Positions 45,672 to 55,427 of a stretch of DNA of 64,000 bases are shown here, one piece after another. Position numbers and translations under genes: made by a program. Below the pieces are notes generated by a model that was not told where the DNA came from, did not search any database, and saw only the letters and a program-made list of their open reading frames with translations. The stretch's first letter is position 1, and each line of letters opens with the position of its first letter. The stretch is taken from the NCBI GenBank assembly GCA_946479505.1, contig CAMLGC010000009.1:1-64000 (forward strand), written 5' to 3'. This DNA comes from an uncultured Sphingomonadaceae bacterium. GTDB lineage: Bacteria > Pseudomonadota > Alphaproteobacteria > Sphingomonadales > Sphingomonadaceae.

Positions 45672-47462
45672 TCAACCGCCGTACAGCGCGTCCAGCCGCT
45701 CGCCGTACACCTGCTTGAGAACGTGCCGCCTGATCTTCATCGAGGGCGTGAGCTGCTCGTTTTCGATGCTGAACGGCTCGTCGGCAATCATGAAGCGGCG
45801 GATGCGCTCGATCTGCGACAGGTCCTTGTTGACGCGCTCGACCGCGGCGCCGAGCGCGGTGCGATATTGGTGATTCTGGGCGAGCCGAGCGAAGTTGCAT
45901 GGATCGCCGTTCTTCGCGCACCATTCGGCGGTCCATTCGGGATCGGGAACGAGCACCGCGACCATATAGGGCTTGCGGTCGCCCGCGATCATCGCCTGCA
46001 TGATCTCGGGCTGGAGCGTCAGCATCCCCTCTACCTTCTGCGGCGCGACATTGTCGCCCTTGTCGTTGATGATGAGATCCTTCTTGCGATCGGTGATCCT
46101 GATCCGCCCTTTGGCGTCGATCTCGCCGATATCGCCGGTGTGAAGCCAGCCGTCCTTGAGCACGCGCGCGGTCTCGGCCTCGTTGCGCCAATAGCCGTGC
46201 ATCACGAGCTCGCCGCGCACGAGGATTTCGCCATCGTCGGCGATGCGCACCTCGGTGTTGAGGAGCGGAGGGCCGACCGTGTCCATCCTGAGGCCCGCCG
46301 ACGGGCGGTTGCACGAGATGACCGGCCCCGCTTCGGTCTGCCCGTAGCCCTGGAGGAAGGTGAGCCCGAGCGACTGGAAGAAGATGCCGATTTCCGGATT
46401 GAGCGGGGCGCCGCCCGAGACCATCGCCTTCATCCGCCCGCCGAAGCGCTGCGCGATCTTGGGCTTGAGCGTGCGGCCGAGCAGCAGCTTCATCGGCGCG
46501 TCAATCAGCCGCGATCTGCCCTCATAGTCGCGAGCGCCGATCTGCTGCGCACGGTCGAGCAGCCAGGCCGGGATCCTGCCCTGCTTCTCGATCAGCTTGG
46601 CGATACGCGTGCGCAGCACCTCGAACAGCCGGGGCACGACGACCATGATCGTAGGGCGCACCTCTTCGATGTTGGAGGCGAGCTTCTCCAGCCCTTCCGC
46701 ATAATAGATCTGCGCCCCGAGCCCGATCGGAAAATGCTGTCCGCCGGTATGCTCATAGGCGTGGGAGAGCGGCAGGAAGGAGAGAAATATCTCGTCGTCC
46801 CAGCCGAAATCCTCCGCGATCAGCGACGTGCAGCCCTCGACATTGTGCAGGATCGCGCCGTGATGCTGCATGACCCCGCGCGGGGAGCCGCCGGTGCCGC
46901 TGGTGTAGATAATGCAGGCGAGGTCCTCGCGGGTGAAGTCGGCGTGCGCGGCGACCGCCTCGAGATCGGCGGAATGCTCCTCGATCAGCTTGTGCCACGC
47001 ATGATAGGTGTATGCCCCCGACTGGGCGGCGCGCAGATCGTCCATCCCGATGACGAGCCGCGTGTGCGACGAGCGGATGACGGCGGGAAGCAACGCCCTG
47101 GCGAGCTTGGCGTTCGAGACGATCACCGCCGCGGCGCCCGAATTCTCGATGATATGGGTGTGATCGCGCTCGGTGTTGGTGGTGTAGGTGGGCACCGTGA
47201 CGCAGCCCGCGGCCATGATCGCGAGGTCGCTGATGCACCATTCGGGGCGGTTTTCGGAGACGAGCATCACCCGATCGCCGCGCTCGAGCCCGAGCGCCTT
47301 GAGCGCCGCCGTGAGGCTCGCCACCTGGCGTGCGGCCTCCGCCCAGCTCGTCGCAGTCCATCGGCCGCCCTGCTTGTGCCAGAGGAACGGCTTGTCGCCG
47401 CCCTCCCGCGCGCGGGTGAAAAACATCGTCACGAGATTGGGGAAGTGCTCGAGCGTCCGCAT
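45672..47462 (-). CDS. Long-chain fatty acid:CoA ligase family (AMP-dependent)
   Basis: This 596-residue adenylate-forming enzyme activates a fatty acid as its acyl-CoA. The nucleotide loop is IIYTSGTGGSPRGVMQHH; it departs from the consensus T-T-G-x-P-K-G in having GG and Arg. Later motifs are GYGQTEAGP and the hinge DRKKDLIINDKGDN. The FLPLSHAYEHTGG segment is typical of long-chain ligases of the FadD15 type found in actinobacteria and proteobacteria. AGGAG precedes the ATG. The gene is followed in the same direction by nothing recognisable, and pyrD lies upstream. Confidence 0.88.
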   Translation of the reverse strand: MRTLEHFPNLVTMFFTRAREGGDKPFLWHKQGGRWTATSWAEAARQVASLTAALKALGLERGDRVMLVSENRPEWCISDLAIMAAGCVTVPTYTTNTERDHTHIIENSGAAAVIVSNAKLARALLPAVIRSSHTRLVIGMDDLRAAQSGAYTYHAWHKLIEEHSADLEAVAAHADFTREDLACIIYTSGTGGSPRGVMQHHGAILHNVEGCTSLIAEDFGWDDEIFLSFLPLSHAYEHTGGQHFPIGLGAQIYYAEGLEKLASNIEEVRPTIMVVVPRLFEVLRTRIAKLIEKQGRIPAWLLDRAQQIGARDYEGRSRLIDAPMKLLLGRTLKPKIAQRFGGRMKAMVSGGAPLNPEIGIFFQSLGLTFLQGYGQTEAGPVISCNRPSAGLRMDTVGPPLLNTEVRIADDGEILVRGELVMHGYWRNEAETARVLKDGWLHTGDIGEIDAKGRIRITDRKKDLIINDKGDNVAPQKVEGMLTLQPEIMQAMIAGDRKPYMVAVLVPDPEWTAEWCAKNGDPCNFARLAQNHQYRTALGAAVERVNKDLSQIERIRRFMIADEPFSIENEQLTPSMKIRRHVLKQVYGERLDALYGG

Positions 47463-47530
47463 CGTCTCTCCTGCCTCGGCCGACGCCGTGTTTAGGGGAG
47501 CGTAGCGCGCTTTGCCGCACTGGCAAGACG

Positions 47531-48568
47531 CTACGTCGCGGCCGTGCCGACCGCTTGCGCGACGCTCGTGAAGCCATCGCGGCGGAGACGCTCGGCCATC
47601 CCGCGCGCGATGCGGGCGGGCAGGCCGGGACCTTCGTAGACGAGCGCGGAATAGAGCTGGACGAGGCTCGCGCCCATGCGGATGCGGGCATAGGCCTCGT
47701 CGGCATCGCCGATTCCTCCGGCCGAAATCAGCGGCAGCGCGGCCCCTGTCGCGCGGCGGAAATCGGCGAGGCGCGCGCGGGCGAGCGGGGCGAGCGGTGC
47801 GCCCGAGAGGCCGCCGCTTTCGGTCGCCCGGAGAGACCGCAAGGCGGGACGGCTGATCGTCGTGTTCGACACGATCAGCGCATCGATCCGGTGGTCGATC
47901 GCGGCACGGGCGATCGCGTCGATTGCGGGCGCGTCGAGATCCGGGGCGACCTTGAGGAAGAGGGGAGTCGTGCCGCGCGCGCCATCGGCGGCGGCGAGCA
48001 GTTCGGCGAGCGCCTGTCCGTGCTGGAGATCGCGCAGCCCCGGCGTGTTGGGCGAGCTGATGTTGATCGTCACATAGTCGGCGACCGGCGCGGCGCGGGC
48101 GACGCTGGTGCGATAATCGGCGATACGATCGCGCGATTCCTTGTTGGCACCGACATTGATGCCGAGCACGCCGCGGCGCTTCGCCTTTGCGACGCGGGCG
48201 AGCGCGGCGTCGACCCCGCCGTTGTTGAAGCCCATCCGGTTGATGACGGCGCAGTCCTCCGTGAGGCGGAAAAGGCGGGGGCGGGTGTTGCCCGGCTGCG
48301 CGCGCGGCGTGAGCGTGCCGATCTCGACCGCCCCGAAGCCGAGCCCGAACAGCCCGTCGATCGCGCGCCCGTCCTTGTCGAGCCCGGCGGCGAGGCCGAC
48401 CGGATTGGCGAAGCGCAGCCCGGCAATGTCGGTCGCGAGCACCGCGTCGTCGAGTCGGCGGCCGAGCGGCGCGCCGATCGCGCCCCAGCCGGCGAGCAGA
48501 TCGATGGCGAGCCCATGCGCACGCTCGGCGTCGAAGGCGAAAAGGGCGCGGGAAAGGGACAGGTGCAT
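47531..48568 (-). CDS. pyrD: Dihydroorotate dehydrogenase (quinone), class 2
   Basis: A 345-residue FMN enzyme of pyrimidine synthesis that oxidises dihydroorotate to orotate with quinone as acceptor. The N-terminal helices (residues 1-40) are the membrane-association segment of class 2 enzymes. The catalytic Ser lies in INISSPNTPGL (class 2 uses Ser, class 1 Cys), and the FMN-binding GLSGAPLAPLA and LISAGGIGDADEA motifs are intact. The position directly upstream of the acyl-CoA ligase gene has no evident functional meaning. It has no other pyr genes beside it. Confidence 0.94.
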   Translation of the reverse strand: MHLSLSRALFAFDAERAHGLAIDLLAGWGAIGAPLGRRLDDAVLATDIAGLRFANPVGLAAGLDKDGRAIDGLFGLGFGAVEIGTLTPRAQPGNTRPRLFRLTEDCAVINRMGFNNGGVDAALARVAKAKRRGVLGINVGANKESRDRIADYRTSVARAAPVADYVTINISSPNTPGLRDLQHGQALAELLAAADGARGTTPLFLKVAPDLDAPAIDAIARAAIDHRIDALIVSNTTISRPALRSLRATESGGLSGAPLAPLARARLADFRRATGAALPLISAGGIGDADEAYARIRMGASLVQLYSALVYEGPGLPARIARGMAERLRRDGFTSVAQAVGTAAT

Positions 48569-48685
48569 CGCTCGCCAAATGACACCGGCGCACGGCCGCG
48601 TCAAAGCGGGACGTCTTCGCGGGGCGCGTCGAATTTTTCCAATACAATCGCGTCGATACGGCCCAAGAAGCAGGTGCGACCCGAA

Positions 48686-48754
48686 GAACACCCGGTTGGG
48701 GGTTCTCACCTTTTCGGCCCGGACGGCTTTTTGCCGCCCGGGCCGCTTTTCTTT
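48686..48754 (+). ncRNA. Candidate small RNA ending in a Rho-independent terminator
   Basis: Plus-strand sequence between the divergent genes pyrD and the AraC regulator contains two stem-loops. The first is GAACACCCGGTTGGGGGTTC; the second, GGCCCGG-a-CGGC-TTTTT-GCCG-c-CCGGGCC (48716-48744), is followed by TTTTCTTT. No gene precedes this terminator on the plus strand, so something short must be transcribed here. AT-rich TTTTTCCAATACAATC near 48632 may be the promoter. No known RNA family is recognised. Confidence 0.45.
48716..48754 (+). terminator. Orphan intrinsic terminator
   Basis: An 11-pair stem with one A-C mismatch, a five-T loop and a T-rich tail on the plus strand. It ends 45 bases before the AraC-type gene and has no protein gene upstream on its strand. 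Confidence 0.75.
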
Positions 48755-48798
48755 GCGACCGAATCGGCCTAAACTCCGCATCTTAGATTGGACGCGAG

Positions 48799-49659
48799 AT
48801 GATGCCGGACATCGAGCTGGAATATGCGGTGCCATCGGCCGAGATCGCCGACTTCATCACCCTGTTCTATCGCTTTCACGCCGACCTCGATCGGTTCGAA
48901 GACACCGAGCGCGCCGATCATGCGCAGCTCCGGTTTCGCCTTTCGGGTACCCCCGCCCTGTATCGGATGCCCGACGGCAGCATTCAGGAGGGGCCCGCCA
49001 TCCATATCATCGGGCCGACCACGGGCGCGATGAAGGTTTCGGTCGAGGGCCCGATCCACGCCTTCGGGTGCGGGATCACGCCCGCGGGCTGGGCGGCGAT
49101 GCTCGGCGTCGACGCGTCGGGGATGATCAACCGCGTGGTCGACGCGCACGACATCTTCGGCCACGAGGTGCTGCGCCGCGCCGAGCGCGCACTGGCCGCG
49201 GCGCGCGGCGTCGAGGCGATGGCGGCGATCGGCGAGGCGCTGGTGCGCGACCTCGTCCAGCGGCGCGACGGCGAGGCGCTGGCATTCGTGCGCCATGTCG
49301 ATACCTGGCTGGCAGGGAGCGTCTCGCCGGGAATCGAGGAACTGGTGGCGGCGACGAGGCTCTCGCGCCGCCAGGTGGAGCGCAAGTGCAACGCGCTCTA
49401 CGGCGCGCCGCCCAAGCTGCTCGCGCGCAAATATCGCGCGCTCAGGGCGGCGGTGGCGCTGCTTTCGGACAACGCCTCGCTCGACGACGTGCTTGAGCGC
49501 GGCTTTTACGATCAGTCGCATCTGATCCGCGAAATCAAGCAGTTCACCGGGCTGACGCCGCGCCAGATGAAGGCCGAGCCGACGGCGCTCTCGCGGCTCA
49601 CCATCGCGCAGCGGCATGCGCTGGGCGGCTTGGTCAATCCTCTCATCAGCGACACCTGA
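48799..49659 (+). CDS. AraC family transcriptional regulator
   Basis: The 286-residue regulator has an N-terminal effector-like region (about 1-160) and a C-terminal AraC double HTH domain (about 185-270). Visible in the latter are RLSRRQVERKCNALYGAPP, LLARKYRALRAAVALLSDN, FYDQSHLIREIKQFTGLTP and RQMKAE, the standard second-HTH signature. The effector is unknown. Two Met codons begin the frame; the first is used. It is read toward the Rrf2/suf locus but a 92-base gap and a separate operator lie between, so they are separate units. Confidence 0.88.
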   Translation: MMPDIELEYAVPSAEIADFITLFYRFHADLDRFEDTERADHAQLRFRLSGTPALYRMPDGSIQEGPAIHIIGPTTGAMKVSVEGPIHAFGCGITPAGWAAMLGVDASGMINRVVDAHDIFGHEVLRRAERALAAARGVEAMAAIGEALVRDLVQRRDGEALAFVRHVDTWLAGSVSPGIEELVAATRLSRRQVERKCNALYGAPPKLLARKYRALRAAVALLSDNASLDDVLERGFYDQSHLIREIKQFTGLTPRQMKAEPTALSRLTIAQRHALGGLVNPLISDT

Positions 49660-49719
49660 ACTGCGAACGAGTCGCAGAAATCCGCGGTTGACGCGGGCAT
49701 CGCGCGCCCCCATCTGCCC

Positions 49720-49742
49720 AATCGGAACGAATCTATCCGATT
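49720..49742 (+). promoter_or_regulatory. Inverted repeat operator upstream of rrf2-suf
   Basis: AATCGGA and TCCGATT form a perfect seven-base inverted repeat separated by nine bases. It lies 10 bases before the Rrf2 ATG and 26 bases beyond a TTGACG hexamer (49688-49693). Autoregulation by the Rrf2 protein is the simplest reading. Confidence 0.6.
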
Positions 49743-49751
49743 AGGAGCCTC

Positions 49752-50314
49752 ATGCGGCTGTCGAGCCTTGCAGACTATGCGGTCGTCATCTTGAGCGCGG
49801 CCGCGCGCCATTGCGGCGCGCGCGGGCGATTGAACGCAACTCTGCTCGCCGATGAGACCGGCGTGCCGCTGCCGACGGTGCAAAAGCTGGTGAGCAAACT
49901 CTCGGCCGCCGGGCTGATCGAGACGCTGCGCGGCACCGGTGGTGGCGTGCGCCTCGCGCGGCCACCCGCGACGATCACCCTCGCCGACGTGATCGAGGCG
50001 GTCGAGGGGCCGATCGCGATGACCGCATGCGTCGAGCACGGCGCGCACGATTGCTGCATCGAGGAGAATTGCCGCGTGAGGCCGCACTGGAATGTCGTGA
50101 ATGGCGCGGTGCGGGATGCACTTGCCGGCGTGTCGCTCGCGACTCTTTCTTCCCTCCCCGGTGCAGGGGCACCCCAGAAAGTACTACTTTCCGGGGATCC
50201 CGAAGGCCGGGGTCCAGTTGCGGAGCAGCAATTGTCTGAGCGCCGTCCTTCCTTGTCCAAGCCTTCCCAACTGGGCCCCGGCCTTCGCCGGGGAAGCGTA
50301 GAGGTGTTGAACTG

Positions 50315-50315
<1 letters not shown>
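49752..50315 (+). CDS. Rrf2 family Fe-S regulator with REP-derived C-terminal tail
   Basis: A 187-residue Rrf2-type repressor, headed [20 protein letters not shown]. The winged HTH lies in the first 80 residues ([20 protein letters not shown]), and the cluster-binding cysteines sit in [19 protein letters not shown]. In IscR-like proteins a bound [2Fe-2S] cluster sets DNA binding, so this gene probably reports Fe-S status to the suf operon that it heads. The family usually ends near residue 140; from about residue 134 ([20 protein letters not shown] onward) the frame is encoded by a palindromic repeat. The stop overlaps the sufB start (TGATG). Confidence 0.88.
50152..50299. repeat. REPIN of the CCCCGGCCTTCGCCGGGG family inside rrf2
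   Basis: Left arm CGAAGGCCGGGGTCCAGTTG and right arm CAACTGGGCCCCGGCCTTCG with the outer palindrome CCCCGGTGCAGGGGC. It occupies the last 50 codons of the Rrf2 gene. The right arm is nearly identical to that at 56941-56971. Confidence 0.85.
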
Positions 50316-51777
<1,462 letters not shown>

Positions 51778-51778
<1 letters not shown>

Positions 51779-52257
51779 TGCTCACGCCGCGAGACAATGA
51801 TCGACGCACCAACTCCCCTCCCCTGCAGGGGAGGGGTCGGGGGTGGGGGCTCTCCGCGGAGCGCCTGGCCGAATTGCACGCGCACGCCGCCGAAATGCGT
51901 CGCAATCCAACCGAACCTGAAAGGCGCGTGTGGCGGATTCTTTCGGGCTCCCGATTGGCCGGCCACAAGTTTCGCCGCCAAGCGGTGATCCCGCCCTTTA
52001 TCGTCGATTTCCTCTGCCCGCGCGCGATGCTGATCGTCGAAGTTGACGGGGATACGCATGATGAGGCGAAAGATCGGCTGCGTGACGATCTGCTCATCGT
52101 GCGAGGATATCGCACGGTTCGCGTGACCAACCTCGACGTGATGGCCAACATTGATGGCGTAGCGTTCGAGATTTCGAGCGCGCTGACCGCAGCGTCGGCG
52201 CGAGCTGCGAGCCCCCACCCCAACCCCTCCCCTGAAGGGGAGGGGCTTATAGGATGA
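51778..52257 (+). CDS. DUF559 (Vsr-like fold) putative nuclease between sufB and sufC
   Basis: A 159-residue protein whose core (about 45-140) is a DUF559 domain, related to very-short-patch-repair endonucleases and the PD-(D/E)xK fold. Seen are the entry AEMRRNPTEPERRVWRILSG, the basic HKFRRQAVIPPF, the acidic metal site IVDFLCPRA and LIVEVDGDTHDE, and RGYRTVRVTNLDV. The first 25 residues (SPPLQGRGRGWGL) and the last 20 (SPHPNPSPEGEGLIG) are encoded by inverted repeats. It interrupts an otherwise conserved sufB-sufC junction yet keeps overlapping codons with both (TGATG, ATGA). DNA binding or cutting is inferred from family only. Confidence 0.85.
51815..52245. mobile_element. DUF559 cassette A: nuclease gene between REP-type inverted repeats
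   Basis: Inverted ends CCCCTCCCCTGCAGGGGAGG (51815-51852, extending to GGGGTCGGGGGTGGGGGCTC) and the complementary arrangement at 52209-52245 (GAGCCCCCACCCCAACCCC then CTCCCCTGAAGGGGAGGGG) frame the DUF559 core. They differ by two substitutions and one base of length over about 38 bases. No target-site duplication is evident. The inverted ends plus the presence of a second, similar unit at 59568-60035 suggest a mobile cassette. Confidence 0.6.
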
Positions 52258-53003
52258 CTATGCTCAAAATCACTGACCTCCACGCCCAAATCGACGGCAA
52301 GGAAATCCTCACTGGCCTCAACCTCGAAGTGAACGCGGGTGAGGTGCACGCGATCATGGGGCCGAACGGCGCGGGAAAGTCGACGCTCGGCTATGTGCTC
52401 GGCGGGCGGCCCGGTTATGAGGTGACCGCCGGGTCGATCTCGTTCATGGGCGAGGACCTGTTGGAGATGGAGCCGCACGAGCGCGCGGCGGCGGGGATGT
52501 TCCTCGGCTTCCAGTATCCGGTCGAGATTCCCGGCGTCTCCAATGTCCAGTTCCTGCGCGAGGCGCTCAATGCGCAGCGCCGGGCGCGGGGCGAGGCGCC
52601 GCTTTCGGGCGGTGAGTTCCTCAAGCTCGCCCGGACGCAGGCGGACCTGCTCGGGATGGACCAGGAGTTGCTCAAGCGCGCGGTCAATGTCGGCTTTTCG
52701 GGCGGGGAGAAGAAGCGCAACGAGATGGTGCAGATGGGGATCATCTCGCCCAAATTCGCGATCCTCGACGAGACCGATTCCGGCCTCGACATCGATGCGC
52801 TGCGCACCGTCGGCGAGGGCATCAACCGCATCATGCGCAGCGCGGACAAGGCGGTGCTGCTCATCACGCATTACGAGCGACTGCTCGAGATCGTCGCGCC
52901 CGATTTCGTCCATGTGCTGTCCGAAGGGCGGATCGTCCGCACGGGCGGGATCGAGCTCGCGCGGCAGCTCGAGGCCGAAGGCTATGCCCAGGTGGCGGCG
53001 TGA
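52254..53003 (+). CDS. sufC: SUF system ATPase SufC
   Basis: A 249-residue ABC-type ATPase (no membrane domain) that powers the SufBCD scaffold. Walker A is GPNGAGKST, the Q-loop is FLGFQYPVEIPG, and the signature FSGGEKKRNEMVQM precedes the Walker B ILDETDSGLDIDAL, all SufC-typical. The first ATG overlaps the DUF559 stop (ATGA); a second ATG six bases later has AGG at better spacing and gives the usual MLKITDLHA start. The latter may be the true start. It is followed by sufD after a palindrome-containing gap of 67 bases. Confidence 0.96.
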   Translation: MTMLKITDLHAQIDGKEILTGLNLEVNAGEVHAIMGPNGAGKSTLGYVLGGRPGYEVTAGSISFMGEDLLEMEPHERAAAGMFLGFQYPVEIPGVSNVQFLREALNAQRRARGEAPLSGGEFLKLARTQADLLGMDQELLKRAVNVGFSGGEKKRNEMVQMGIISPKFAILDETDSGLDIDALRTVGEGINRIMRSADKAVLLITHYERLLEIVAPDFVHVLSEGRIVRTGGIELARQLEAEGYAQVAA

Positions 53004-53019
53004 TTGGGGCGGCGCAGAC

Positions 53020-53065
53020 ACCCCTCCGTCGCGCTGACGCGCGTCACCTCCCCTTGCAGGGGAGG
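53020..53065. repeat. Palindrome at the sufC-sufD junction, contributing the sufD ribosome site
   Basis: CCCCTCCGTC...GTCACC flank a GCGCTGACGCGC stem, and CCTCCCC-TTGCA-GGGGAGG makes a second perfect stem. The last GGGGAGG lies six bases before the sufD ATG and reads as its Shine-Dalgarno site. The layout matches the family at 54181 and 59568. Confidence 0.7.
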
Positions 53066-53070
53066 ATTGG

Positions 53071-54150
53071 ATGAGCGTGCTCGAACTTCCCTCCCGTCGC
53101 GAGGAAGCCTGGCGCTGGTCGCGACTCGATGCGCTGCCGGAGCTGGCGCGTGTGCCGCACGGGCGTGCTGAAAATGCTGCGCAGCATTTTATCGGGCTGG
53201 GTGGGCCCCGGCTGGTGTTCATCGATGGCGTGCTCGATGCGGACGCGAGCAAACTCGGGCGTGTGTCGATCGGGGCGCTCGATCTTGCCACCGATCATCC
53301 GCTGGGACGGCAGGCGATCGGCACCGGCTGGTCGCTGACGCTCGATGCCGAGCAGGCGTCGGAGCCGATCGAGATCGTCCATGTCGCGACCGGCGGGGCC
53401 AATCATCTGCCCGCGCGAATCGTGCTGGGGCCGGACAGCGCCGCTTCGGTGGTCGAGACCTATGTCGGTGAGGGCTGGTCGAACCGGCTCACCCGGATCG
53501 AGCTTGCGCGGTCGGCGCGGCTGATGCGGTCGGTGCGGATGGTGCAGGGCTCGGGGTTCATCTCGATCCATGACGAAGCTGAATTGGGCGAGGGTGCGAG
53601 CCTCATTTCGGTGTTCCTTGGCGCGGGCGGGATGGATTGCCGGATCGACGGGGCGCTGACGCTCACCGGCGAAGCGGCGTTTGCCGAGATGGGCGGCGCG
53701 TTGCTGACGCAGGGCGGTCAGCGGCAGGAATGCGCGGTCGTGGTGCGCCATGTCGGCACCGACGGGCAGAGCCGGCAGGTGTGGCGCGCGGTCGCCAAGG
53801 ACAAATCGGCGGCGAGCCTGGCAGCGCGCGTCGAGGTGGCGCGCGGGGCGCAGAAGACCGACGGCGAGCAGAGCCTGCGCGGGCTGCTGCTCGACCGGAC
53901 GGCGACGGTGAACCTCAAGCCCGAGCTCGAAATTTTCGCCGACGACGTGAAGTGCGCGCATGGGGCGACGGTGGGGGAGCTCGATCAACGGGCGCTCTTC
54001 TACCTTGCGAGCCGCGGCATCACGCCGGCGCGGGCGAAGGCGCTGCTGACGCGGGCGTTCGTGGCCGACGCGGTCGATCGGATCGGAGATGAAGCCGTGC
54101 GCGAGGTGTTCGCGGCGGATGCCGAGCGGTGGCTGGAGGCGGCGTTGTGA
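53071..54150 (+). CDS. sufD: Fe-S cluster assembly protein SufD
   Basis: The 359-residue SufB-like partner (beta-helix protein) of the SufBCD complex. It starts MSVLELPSRREEAWRWSRLD, includes the conserved C-terminal segment LKPELEIFADDVKCAHGATV followed by GELDQRALFYLASRGI, where the Cys is the conserved SufD residue, and ends in a helical domain. The start has a GGAGG six bases upstream, supplied by the palindrome at the junction. Its stop overlaps the GTG start of sufS (GTGA). It lacks the catalytic role of SufB and is thought to support iron entry. Confidence 0.94.
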   Translation: MSVLELPSRREEAWRWSRLDALPELARVPHGRAENAAQHFIGLGGPRLVFIDGVLDADASKLGRVSIGALDLATDHPLGRQAIGTGWSLTLDAEQASEPIEIVHVATGGANHLPARIVLGPDSAASVVETYVGEGWSNRLTRIELARSARLMRSVRMVQGSGFISIHDEAELGEGASLISVFLGAGGMDCRIDGALTLTGEAAFAEMGGALLTQGGQRQECAVVVRHVGTDGQSRQVWRAVAKDKSAASLAARVEVARGAQKTDGEQSLRGLLLDRTATVNLKPELEIFADDVKCAHGATVGELDQRALFYLASRGITPARAKALLTRAFVADAVDRIGDEAVREVFAADAERWLEAAL

Positions 54151-55427
54151 GTGAGGGTTATGCAGCCGGCGCTGCGCGCCGCCCCTCCACCGCCGGCTTC
54201 GCCGGCGGTCCCCCTCCCCATGCCGGGGAGGAATTGCCGCTCGACGTGCTCGCCGATTTCCCGGCGATACCCGAGGGCTGGGCCTATCTCGACAGTGCTG
54301 CGACCGCGCAGAAGCCTAGGCCCGTCGTCGATGCGATCACGCGGGCCTATGGCGAGACCTATGCGACCGTTCACCGCGGTGTATATCAGCGTTCGGCGGA
54401 TATGACGCTGGCCTATGAGGCGGCGCGCAAGCGTGTCGCCGGCTTCATCGGCGCGCTGTCGCCGGACGAGGTGGTGTTCGTGCGCGGGGCAACCGAGGGG
54501 ATCAACCTCGTCGCGCAATGCTGGGCTGGGACGCAGCTCGAGACGGGCGATCGCGTCCTGCTCTCGACGCTCGAGCATCATTCGAACATCGTGCCGTGGC
54601 AGATGGTCGCCGAGCGCGCGGGCGCGGCGATCGATGTGGTGCCGCTGACCGAAGACGGGCGGATCGATCTCGCCGCGATGGAGCGGATGCTGACGCCGGC
54701 GCACAAGCTCGTCGCGCTGGGGCATGTGTCGAACGTGCTCGGATCGGTGCTCGACGCGAAGCGGGCGGCGGAGCTGGCGCACGGAGTCGGCGCGAAGCTG
54801 CTGCTCGACGGGTGCCAGGCGGTGCCGCGGATGCCGGTGGACGTCGCCGAGATCGGATGCGATTTCTACGTGTTTTCGGGGCACAAGCTTTATGGGCCGA
54901 CCGGAATCGGCGTGCTGTGGGGCCGGGCCGAATTGCTCGACGCGATGCCGCCGTACCAAGGCGGCGGGTCGATGATCGATCGGGTGACGTTCGAGAAGAC
55001 CACCTATGCACCGCCGCCGGGGCGTTTCGAGGCGGGGACGCCGCATATCGTCGGCGTGCTCGGGCTGCATGCGGCGATCGACTATGTTCAGGGGATCGGG
55101 CTGGAGCGCATCCATGCGCATGAGACCGCCTTGGTGCGCGAGACGCGGGAGGCGTTGGCGGGGCTCAACAGCGTGCGCGTGTTCGGGCCGGAAGACTCCG
55201 CCGGCATCGTCAGCTTCGCGGTCGAAGGGGTTCATCCGCACGACGTCGCCACCATATTGGACGAAGGGCAGGTCGCGATCCGCGCGGGGCATCATTGCGC
55301 GCAGCCGCTGATGGACGCGCTCGGCGTGCCGGCGACCGCGCGGGCGAGCTTCGGCGTGTATAACGGGCCGGCCGATGTGGCCGCTCTGGTTAGGGGTATC
55401 GAACGCGTTACGAGGATTTTCGGGTGA
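54147..55427 (+). CDS. sufS: Cysteine desulfurase SufS with repeat-encoded N-terminal tail
   Basis: A 426-residue PLP-dependent group II desulfurase that takes sulfur from cysteine for cluster assembly. The PLP lysine is in YVFSGHKLYGPTGIG, the histidine in LSTLEHHSNIVPWQ, and the catalytic Cys in RAGHHCAQPLM. The start is GTG at 54147, overlapping the sufD stop. The normal N-terminus, LDVLADFPAIPEGWAYLDSA, begins at about residue 32. The preceding segment RRPSTAGFAGGPPPHAGEE is encoded by a palindromic repeat, an added tail not expected in the family. Its effect is unknown; SufS homodimers can tolerate N-terminal extensions. Confidence 0.93.
   Translation: MSEGYAAGAARRPSTAGFAGGPPPHAGEELPLDVLADFPAIPEGWAYLDSAATAQKPRPVVDAITRAYGETYATVHRGVYQRSADMTLAYEAARKRVAGFIGALSPDEVVFVRGATEGINLVAQCWAGTQLETGDRVLLSTLEHHSNIVPWQMVAERAGAAIDVVPLTEDGRIDLAAMERMLTPAHKLVALGHVSNVLGSVLDAKRAAELAHGVGAKLLLDGCQAVPRMPVDVAEIGCDFYVFSGHKLYGPTGIGVLWGRAELLDAMPPYQGGGSMIDRVTFEKTTYAPPPGRFEAGTPHIVGVLGLHAAIDYVQGIGLERIHAHETALVRETREALAGLNSVRVFGPEDSAGIVSFAVEGVHPHDVATILDEGQVAIRAGHHCAQPLMDALGVPATARASFGVYNGPADVAALVRGIERVTRIFG
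54181..54232. repeat. REP palindrome inside the 5' end of sufS
   Basis: GCCCCTCCACC, then GCCGGCTTCGCCGGC, then GGTCCCCCTCCCCATGCCGG, followed by GGAGGA. It encodes about 17 residues of the SufS tail. It is the same family as the inverted ends of DUF559 cassette B, with a different inner stem. Confidence 0.8.

Noticed and set aside
51815..52245. A target-site duplication around DUF559 cassette A
   Set aside because: I compared the bases just outside the two ends (AACT... and ...CTTATAGG) and found no convincing direct repeat, so none is claimed.
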